Below, piece after piece: positions 7,002-12,246 of a DNA stretch of 12,246 nucleotides. Source of the DNA: SIG565 sp045650565 (lineage in GTDB: Bacteria > Bacillota > Clostridia > Oscillospirales > Acutalibacteraceae). The stretch is from positions 1-12,246 of the forward strand of contig JAZRRG010000060.1 in NCBI GenBank assembly GCA_045650565.1, written 5' to 3'. Numbering within the stretch: the first letter of the stretch is position 1; every line of letters starts with the position of its first letter. A program made the translations under genes and the position numbers. The notes beneath the pieces were generated by a model. The model did no database searches, was not told the DNA's origin, and worked only from the letters and a program-made list of their open reading frames with translations.

Positions 7002-8489
7002 ATGAAACGGGAATTAAGAAATTTTAAAGATGTTAAACTATCAGAAAATATCGATGAAAATATAAAGCTGTTAGATGAGATTTTTAAAAGGGATGCAGCA
7101 GTTAGAAAACGAGAATTTGAAGTAACGGGCAGCGAAAATTTTAGAGCAGTAGTTTATTTTGTTGATAGTATGATAAACTCTGATACGCTTACCGATGCCG
7201 TAATCCGACCGCTTCTGACCGTAAACGCCGAAAACAAGCAGGAAACCTTAATTGATTACGTTGCAAAACAGGTGGTTTTTGCTGATGAGGTTTCAAAAAG
7301 CGATAATTTAGAGCAAATGTTATCATCTCTCTTGTATGGGGATACTTTGCTTATAATTGATGGAAATACACAAGCTTTGATTATCAACACAAAGGGGTGG
7401 AGGAGCAGAGGCGTAGATGAGCCCCAAAATGAGCGAGTTTTGGAAGGACCAAAGGAGGGCTTTGATGAAGCGCTTATGCGCAACCATACGCAGCTTCGCC
7501 GCAAATTGCCTACACCCGATTTATGCTTTGAGTTTGTAAAGCTCGGCAGGAAAACCGACACAAGAGTTTTTATTTGTTATATCGAATCTCTTGTAAACCG
7601 TAAGGTGTTGAATATCATTAAAGAACGAATCGCAAAAATAGATATTGACGGGGTTTTGGACAGCAACTATATTAGTGAACTGATAACACATCATAAATTT
7701 TCTCTATTTAAAACAATTGGAAAAACCCAAAAGCCCGACGTGGTTGCAGCAAAACTGTTAGAGGGTCGCATAGCAATTATGGTGGATGGAACACCGATGG
7801 TTTTAACTGCGCCATATTTTTATTTGGAAAATTTTCAAACCGATGATGATTATTATCAAAATTTTTTGGTGTCAGCAATTGGAAGAATTTTAAGATATAT
7901 TTGCTTTTATACCGCAATATGCTTGCCTGCGATTTTTTTGGCGTTTGCGGTGTTTAATCCGCACCTTTTACCAACTTCATTTTTGCAGTCGATTATGCAT
8001 TCCCGTGCCGACATACCGTTTTCAACCTTTGGAGAATGCGTGATACTCATAGTTTTGTTTGAGATTCTAAAGGAAACGGGTGTACGGATGCAGGAAAGCT
8101 TGGGTCATGCGCTTAGTATTGTTGGCGGTTTGGTTGTGGGACAAGCCGCTGTGGAGGCAGGGATAATAAGTGCGCCGATATTGATAGTTACAGCGCTTAG
8201 CGGTATTGCAAGTTTGATTGTTCCAAATCTCAAGGCATCGGTTCTTTATTTTAAAATATTTTTTGTAATACTTTCAGGGCTGCTCGGGCTGTTTGGTTTT
8301 TTTATTGGTATGGTTTTGTTTCATATTCATTTATACTCGTTAGATAGCTTTGGAATACCTTATGTATTTGCGGGATTTGAATTTACAAAAAGTTCTTTAA
8401 AGGATACGCTCATACGAATAAATTGGAAAAATATGCTTAAAAGACCTAAGTATGTTACAAAAAATATAATTCGACAAAAGAGGAAATAG
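7002..8489 (+). CDS. gerAA: Spore germinant receptor A subunit (GerA family)
   Basis: A subunit of a nutrient germinant receptor in the spore inner membrane, 495 aa. Residues ~1-285 are the soluble domain with family sequences: EGPKEGFDEALMRN, RRKLPTPDLCFEFVKLGRKT, IAKIDIDGVLDSNYISELI, KLLEGRIAIMVDGTP and DDDYYQNF. The rest holds about five or six membrane helices with HSRADIPFSTFGE, FEILKETGVRM, LSIVGGLVVGQAAVEAGI and the late DSFGIPY motif. I chose ATG 7002 because AGGGAG (6991-6996) precedes it; an in-frame GTG at 6966 would add 12 residues through the promoter. It is first in a three-gene operon, one base from the next start. Which germinant is sensed cannot be deduced. The symbol is by family, not proven orthology to Bacillus gerAA. 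Confidence 0.94.
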   Translation: MKRELRNFKDVKLSENIDENIKLLDEIFKRDAAVRKREFEVTGSENFRAVVYFVDSMINSDTLTDAVIRPLLTVNAENKQETLIDYVAKQVVFADEVSKSDNLEQMLSSLLYGDTLLIIDGNTQALIINTKGWRSRGVDEPQNERVLEGPKEGFDEALMRNHTQLRRKLPTPDLCFEFVKLGRKTDTRVFICYIESLVNRKVLNIIKERIAKIDIDGVLDSNYISELITHHKFSLFKTIGKTQKPDVVAAKLLEGRIAIMVDGTPMVLTAPYFYLENFQTDDDYYQNFLVSAIGRILRYICFYTAICLPAIFLAFAVFNPHLLPTSFLQSIMHSRADIPFSTFGECVILIVLFEILKETGVRMQESLGHALSIVGGLVVGQAAVEAGIISAPILIVTALSGIASLIVPNLKASVLYFKIFFVILSGLLGLFGFFIGMVLFHIHLYSLDSFGIPYVFAGFEFTKSSLKDTLIRINWKNMLKRPKYVTKNIIRQKRK

Positions 8490-8490
8490 T

Positions 8491-9144
8491 GTGAAGCTTG
8501 TTAAGGTTGTGTTAGTGCTTTTGATGGTCTTTAGTCTTTCGGGCTGTAAATACGCATCCGATTATATAGACCCGGAGGACAGATATATAATTACTGCTAT
8601 TGGCTTTGAAAAAAGCGCAAATGGGGTATTGGCTGTTATAGAAGTACCCAAAGAAATTAGTGGTAAAGCGAATAGTAAAACCGTTTATTCGGCGTGGGGA
8701 GGAAATGTAAGCGGAGCAATAAGTGCCGTGTCGAATAAAATATCGGGGGAATTGCTTTTTAGTCAATGTCCTATAGTTTTGCTTGATGAAAGTGTTGAAG
8801 GTGAAACTATCGACGACATTTTTAACTATTGCTTATCTAATTACGATATTTCGCTGTCGGTGTTGTTAATCGGCTGTAAAAATCCAATAGAGCTCTTAAA
8901 CAAGGAAACGAACGAAGCATCGGTAGGTCTTGCAATATTAAAATCAGTGAAATTTTCAAATAAAAATTTGAATTCACAAAGCCGATTTGCAAAAGTAATC
9001 AATAACAACTATAAAACGGGTGAATTTAAAATACCGTATGTAAACTTTAGTGAAGAGGTATTTATGGTTGATGGGGTATTGGTGTTTAAAAATAATTTAA
9101 TAAACGAATTTATTAAAATTGAGGCGTTAGAGAGGTATGAATGA
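8491..9144 (+). CDS. gerAC: Spore germinant receptor C subunit, short lipoprotein (Ger(x)C family)
   Basis: C subunit of the germinant receptor, an exported lipoprotein of 217 aa. The signal peptide (positive start, hydrophobic residues 5-16) ends in lipobox LSGC with lipidated C19. Next comes the N-terminal GerC domain: DRYIITAIGFEKSANG, a glycine/serine region matching the usual AEG-T-AI segment, SQCPIVLLDES, and ending MVDGVLVFKNNLI. Usual family members have ~370-400 aa with a second ~160-residue domain after this point; here the gene stops there. The stop overlaps the next start by 8 nt and no remnant of the missing domain is visible in other frames, since the permease follows at once. 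It starts at GTG, 1 nt after the gerAA stop, with AAGAGG at 8478-8483. This looks like domain loss rather than a frameshift. Confidence 0.85.
   Translation: MKLVKVVLVLLMVFSLSGCKYASDYIDPEDRYIITAIGFEKSANGVLAVIEVPKEISGKANSKTVYSAWGGNVSGAISAVSNKISGELLFSQCPIVLLDESVEGETIDDIFNYCLSNYDISLSVLLIGCKNPIELLNKETNEASVGLAILKSVKFSNKNLNSQSRFAKVINNNYKTGEFKIPYVNFSEEVFMVDGVLVFKNNLINEFIKIEALERYE
9131..9135 (+). promoter_or_regulatory. Unusually close ribosome binding site of gerAB
   Basis: AGAGG ends only 1 nt before the ATG at 9137, and an in-frame TAG at 9128 rules out an earlier start. With the 8-nt overlap between the two genes, gerAB translation is probably coupled to gerAC rather than initiated independently. 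Confidence 0.5.
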
Positions 9145-10204
9145 AATAAACAACTATAAAAACCGAATATTTAGCGTTGTAGCGGTTTTTTTGTTTGGCA
9201 ACCTTATAATTACCTTCCCAAAGGGTGAGGGCCAACAGCAAAGCTTTTGGGGATATATTTTGTGCTGCGCAGTTTGCTTTGCGATTGCAAATTTTCTGAT
9301 TCGCCTACAGAATTCGAGTGAGAATTTTTGTGTTCATATATTTGATAAAACAGTAAACAATAATCTGCTTAAAAATATATTAAAAATTCTTTTGTTGTTA
9401 TTTTCGCTATTGTGCTTTATTATTTGCACAAAAGATTATATTGTTATGGTGGACAGCATTCGTTTAAAAACAACTCCTCGTTTTATACTGTCGGCGGTGT
9501 TTGTTTTTACGATATTTGTTTTGTCAAACACACAAAAAAGAGTTATTTATATGTTTGCCTTTGTAAATCTAATTTTGATAACTTTGGGCGTTTTGATTAT
9601 GCTTGTATTTTCGTTATCGGCATTTGATTTAACCTATATTATTGACAGTCTTGATTTTAATTTAAAAAATACCATAACACAGGGCTTAACCTTTTACATT
9701 CACAGCTTTGGTCAAATAATCTTATGTTTACTTTTTGTTGGTCACATCGAAAAAAAGGACGCCAAGAAAAATGTGTTTCTCGGTATCCTTTTTGGCGGTA
9801 TAATATTTTTAATATGCTTTTTAAATGTAATTCTTATGGTAGGTAACGAAATAATTGTTAAACTACGGTTTCCGTATGCCGCTGTTACAGGTATGATAGT
9901 ATCTGGAGATGCTTATAACCGCTTAGACGCTATAACCTACTATATTTATTTTATTTGTGACTTAATAAAGGCATCAATTTTACTTCGAATTATAACCGAA
10001 ATTTACTCAAAAAAGCAGTGGTTAAAGTGGAGTGTATCTGTCTTAACGGCAGTCCTCGCCGTAGTGTTTTCATCAAACAGTTCTTTAGGTCTTATCTTGC
10101 AAGGAAAACCTGTAAATTTTGTACTGCTATGTTTAGAAATTGTTTTACCGATTTCAATAGGTGTTTTAATTTATAGGTCGAAAACTACGTTCAGGAGGCG
10201 TTAA
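9137..10204 (+). CDS. gerAB: Spore germinant receptor B subunit, permease-like (GerAB family)
   Basis: Integral membrane subunit of the germinant receptor, related to APC-superfamily amino-acid transporters and thought to hold the germinant site, 355 aa. About ten hydrophobic helices are spread over the whole length. Family features: the opening helix FGNLIITFPKGEG, YIHSFGQIILCLLFVGHIEKK mid-protein, LRFPYAAVTGMI, and YNRLDAITYYIYFICDLIKAS (the usual R-x-E/D-x-I membrane segment) near residues 256-276. It is the last gene of the A-C-B operon, overlapping the C-subunit gene by 8 nt. Its own last 14 bases overlap the 3' end of the convergent gene on the minus strand, and no terminator is visible. 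Family assignment is firm from fold and neighbours; the ligand is unknown. Confidence 0.9.
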   Translation: MNEINNYKNRIFSVVAVFLFGNLIITFPKGEGQQQSFWGYILCCAVCFAIANFLIRLQNSSENFCVHIFDKTVNNNLLKNILKILLLLFSLLCFIICTKDYIVMVDSIRLKTTPRFILSAVFVFTIFVLSNTQKRVIYMFAFVNLILITLGVLIMLVFSLSAFDLTYIIDSLDFNLKNTITQGLTFYIHSFGQIILCLLFVGHIEKKDAKKNVFLGILFGGIIFLICFLNVILMVGNEIIVKLRFPYAAVTGMIVSGDAYNRLDAITYYIYFICDLIKASILLRIITEIYSKKQWLKWSVSVLTAVLAVVFSSNSSLGLILQGKPVNFVLLCLEIVLPISIGVLIYRSKTTFRRR

Positions 10205-11546
10205 TAATTGCATTGTACCGATTGGCAATCGCATTCCAGGTAACAGGACCCACCGAGCCGGTGGTAGGAATGTTGTTTAGACGTTGAAATGTATATACCG
10301 CATCTCTCGTTTGAGTGCCGTATACACCATCAACCGTAACATTTGGTATATTACCATCGGTTTGCGCAATTAAGGATAAATATGTTTGTAGGTCGGTTAC
10401 ATTTTGCCCTGTGGCGCCAGGTGTTAAGAAATATCCTGGGTAAAGCTTTGCATAGTTTTCCTGATAACCTTCGGGTAATTGAGAATAAACATCGCTGTAA
10501 ACCGAAACAATCTTGTTCCAGGTTTGCTGTTCCACGATGCCCGTTACCGGTAAACCATATTGCGCTTGGAAGTTTCTGACGGCATTTACCGTGTTTGCAT
10601 CAAACACATTGCTTATGGGAAATATGTTTAAATTCGGATTGAAATAGGCAATGACATTTAATAAATACTGAATTGTTGTAACTGGTATTCCACTCATGCC
10701 TTCACTTAATTCTTCAGAATATTGTAGGGATACATCGTCGAGTGTTAATCCTTCGTTTACCAATTCTCCAAGGCGTGTTACACCATTATAAAGGTCTTTA
10801 ATTCGATACCAAGTGTTTTTATCTACGTTGCCCGTAACGGGTATGTTAAATATTTCCTGAAACTTTTTAACCGAATTTTGTGTCGCTACATCAAAAATAC
10901 CGGTAGTAATATCTATCTTAGGAATGGCGGGATAGTTACGGGCAATTCTGTTTAACTGTCGCTGAAAAATTATTACATCATTTCCCGCACTTCCAACGAC
11001 TAAGGGAGAACCGGGGTATGATTCCTCAATTGCCTGAACAGGCGCATTTTCTACAAGCTCGATGTTGTCCCCATAATAATACTGCAAAATTTCAAACGGG
11101 GTATATCCTCTGTTGGCAAGGTCAACCGTGCCCCATTGGGAAAGTCCCGCACAGGTTGAGGTGGTACCATTACAAAACTGTGTGAAAAACGGTTGTATTT
11201 CGTTTCTCTCAACTACATAGTCATTAAAAATCTCATCAACAATATTGCTGATAACCTCAAAAACCTCACGGTTTTTAACAAATGATTGGTCAAAGGCGGT
11301 GGTGGAGGTTATATCAAAATCATAGCCCTTTGAGCGATACCATTCTGTATAAATTCTATTTAAGGCAAAGGTTGTTATTGCGTATATATTGGCTCTCAAC
11401 GAGTTTTCGGGCCAAGTCGGGTAAATTTCCCCCGATGCCACATTTTTAATGTAATCAATGAAGGGGACAGTAACATTTTCCGCCGCCTGATTCGGTGCGC
11501 CTAAATGAACTGTAATTGTTTCGGGAATATAAGGTATTATCGGCAT
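10191..11546 (-). CDS. SpoIID/LytB-like domain protein with three peptidoglycan-binding domains
   Basis: Probable spore peptidoglycan enzyme, 451 aa. Residues ~20-165 resemble the SpoIID/LytB fold: VPFIDYIKNVASGEIYPTWP aligns with the SpoIID motif carrying its catalytic Glu (here E40), and AGLSQWGTVDLANRGYTPFEILQYYYG aligns with the closing GvSQwGA...YY segment. C125 and C132 sit in the loop where SpoIID proteins can bind zinc. Three PG_binding_1 repeats follow at ~180-250, ~282-350 and ~376-446, each with the V/T-TG-V---TW pattern. No signal peptide or membrane anchor is seen, unlike SpoIID itself, so Sec export is not predicted; a role in the mother cell or on the forespore is inferred. AGGTGA (11551-11556) before the ATG overlaps the upstream stop codon, so it is the second gene of a coupled pair. 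The lytic function is inferred and not shown. Confidence 0.8.
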   Translation of the reverse strand: MPIIPYIPETITVHLGAPNQAAENVTVPFIDYIKNVASGEIYPTWPENSLRANIYAITTFALNRIYTEWYRSKGYDFDITSTTAFDQSFVKNREVFEVISNIVDEIFNDYVVERNEIQPFFTQFCNGTTSTCAGLSQWGTVDLANRGYTPFEILQYYYGDNIELVENAPVQAIEESYPGSPLVVGSAGNDVIIFQRQLNRIARNYPAIPKIDITTGIFDVATQNSVKKFQEIFNIPVTGNVDKNTWYRIKDLYNGVTRLGELVNEGLTLDDVSLQYSEELSEGMSGIPVTTIQYLLNVIAYFNPNLNIFPISNVFDANTVNAVRNFQAQYGLPVTGIVEQQTWNKIVSVYSDVYSQLPEGYQENYAKLYPGYFLTPGATGQNVTDLQTYLSLIAQTDGNIPNVTVDGVYGTQTRDAVYTFQRLNNIPTTGSVGPVTWNAIANRYNAIINAS

Positions 11547-11554
11547 AAAATCAC

Positions 11555-12043
11555 CTACAAGGACCGATTGTCAGGTAAAATAATTACCTGCATATTATCG
11601 TTATCTGCTGCCGTTTTAGCCAGCATATCAAATTTTTGAAGTGTGGTAATATTTTCGTATATTGGTATGTTTTGAATCATTACAGGAATAAATTCATCTG
11701 CTTCAATTTTAGCATTATAATATTTTGTTATGCTTCTTGAATCATTACCCGGCGACTCACTAAAACGGCTATCAAACGCATCCAATGTGATGTTGGGAGA
11801 TTTACCGCTTTCATCTGTGGTTACGCCTTTAATAATGGTATCACCGTCATAAATTGTTATAAGTGCATTTGGCACAGGGAAGGTCCCTTGTGAGTGGGTG
11901 ATATTAAAAATTAACCTTCCCCTATAGGGCGAATAGTCGTTATTGTTTGCTGCATTTTGATTAACCTGAGTGGGTATGTAGTTTGTGCTTCGTTTTTGAA
12001 ATTCTCGAAGCTCCTCAATATAATTTTCTACAGTTTTCTCCAT
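11555..12043 (-). CDS. Small protein with carboxypeptidase-regulatory/transthyretin-like beta-sandwich, unknown role
   Basis: Unrecognised 162-residue protein, first gene of the minus-strand pair. Residues ~1-35 are polar and partly helical, then Asn/Gln-rich. Residues ~42-150 read as a beta-sandwich of the carboxypeptidase-regulatory type: GRLIFNITHSQGTFPVPNAL, a strand ITIYDGD, the turn VTTDESGKSPNITL, then YYNAKIEADEFIPVMIQNIPIYENITTLQKFDML. That closing order (strand, then a pro-ile-rich repeat end) is what such domains show. There is no signal peptide. AAGGAG (12051-12056 on the minus strand) lies 7 nt before the ATG. It is separated by 8 nt from the SpoIID-like gene, so the products probably work together, perhaps in assembly of the spore surface or cortex. 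Domain call moderate, function unknown. Confidence 0.7.
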   Translation of the reverse strand: MEKTVENYIEELREFQKRSTNYIPTQVNQNAANNNDYSPYRGRLIFNITHSQGTFPVPNALITIYDGDTIIKGVTTDESGKSPNITLDAFDSRFSESPGNDSRSITKYYNAKIEADEFIPVMIQNIPIYENITTLQKFDMLAKTAADNDNMQVIILPDNRSL

Positions 12044-12068
12044 ATAATAGCTCCTTGTGCTTTTTGTA

Positions 12069-12098
12069 TATTATATGGTAGTTTCGTTTCTATGTGCA
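12069..12098 (-). promoter_or_regulatory. Promoter of the minus-strand pair; sigma factor ambiguous
   Basis: Reading the minus strand, CATATAATA (12077 to 12069) matches the sigma-K -10 pattern CATAnnnTA and contains a perfect TATAAT (12075 to 12070). TGCACA (12098 to 12093), 17 nt upstream, matches 4 of 6 of a sigma-A -35; CAC is also what sigma-K uses there, though at 15-16 nt. Mother-cell or vegetative expression cannot be separated by eye. Confidence 0.5.
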
Positions 12099-12108
12099 GT
12101 TTTTGAAT

Positions 12109-12246
12109 CATAACCACTAGTAAACTAGTGGTATGCACAGCCCCTATAAGGGGCGCCTACTGGCCAGGTCCCTAAAAGGGACCTCGAAAGTTTGACAACG
12201 CATTACCATCTCGGGCAGCCGCTCACGTGCGGCTGTCTTCTTTTTT
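12109..12246. other. Hairpin-dense element: candidate structured RNA or palindromic mobile-element end
   Basis: No coding sequence. Four stem-loops follow each other: 12109-12135 (8-bp ACCACTAG/CTAGTGGT plus CAT/ATG with a bulged A, loop TAAA), 12140-12154 (GCCCCT/AGGGGC, loop ATA), 12166-12184 (8-bp AGGTCCCT/AGGGACCT, loop AAA) and 12216-12235 (CAGCCGC/GCGGCTG, loop TCACGT), the last followed by a T tract. The segment is much richer in G and C than the surrounding DNA. The T tract points to plus-strand transcription, diverging from the minus-strand pair, but I found no good plus-strand promoter. It may be an ncRNA or an end of an IS200/IS605-type element whose transposase lies beyond the window. 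Confidence 0.55.
12215..12246 (+). terminator. Rho-independent terminator ending the hairpin element
   Basis: CAGCCGC pairs with GCGGCTG (7 bp, TCACGT loop; an outer G-T pair is possible), followed by TCTTC and six T running to the window edge. It would stop plus-strand transcription. Confidence 0.75.

Noticed and set aside
10343..10579. Plus-strand reading frame inside the SpoIID-like gene
   Set aside because: Shadow of the minus-strand PG-binding repeats, with no promoter or ribosome binding site of its own.
12043..12105. Plus-strand promoter for the hairpin element
   Set aside because: TATATT (12067-12072) and TATAAT (12043-12048) occur, but none has a plausible -35 at 16-18 nt; they coincide with the minus-strand promoter and start region.

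Overview
The window looks like a piece of chromosome from an anaerobic, endospore-forming, low-GC Firmicute of the class Clostridia, probably a gut Oscillospiraceae/Ruminococcaceae-type lineage. This rests on a biotin-dependent sodium-pumping decarboxylase, a type III glutamine synthetase, an unmistakable Spo0A, a gerA-type germinant receptor operon, and A+T-rich intergenic DNA with AGGAGG-like ribosome binding sites. The species cannot be named from sequence alone.

Layout. Positions 3-1918 (+) hold the end of a decarboxylase operon: the 3' part of the membrane beta subunit, then a carboxyltransferase alpha subunit without a biotin domain, closed by a terminator at 1924-1952. Positions 2023-3777 (+) encode a class-C beta-lactamase-fold serine hydrolase with a long C-terminal extension. 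Positions 3867-5963 (+) encode glutamine synthetase III (glnN) with its own good promoter and a strong terminator. Positions 6154-6927 (+) encode Spo0A, starting at TTG, behind a sigma-A-type promoter preceded by three 10-bp-phased AATTCCAA repeats; its terminator overlaps its stop codon. Positions 7002-10204 (+) form a tight germinant receptor operon in the order A-C-B, with an unusually short C (lipoprotein) subunit. On the minus strand, 12043 to 10191, a two-gene operon encodes a 162-residue beta-sandwich-like protein and a 451-residue protein joining a SpoIID/LytB-like domain to three peptidoglycan-binding domains; its 3' end overlaps the germination permease gene tail-to-tail by 14 bp. 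The last ~140 bases (12109-12246) contain no gene. They are packed with four perfect or near-perfect hairpins, the last followed by a T tract, and look like a structured RNA or a palindromic mobile-element end.

Together: the left third is central metabolism (decarboxylation/sodium energetics and nitrogen assimilation), and the right two thirds is a sporulation and germination block. Spo0A commits the cell to sporulation, the Ger receptor senses germinants at the spore inner membrane, and the SpoIID-like/PG-binding protein probably acts on spore peptidoglycan. No CRISPR array, rRNA, tRNA or recognisable transposase gene was seen.
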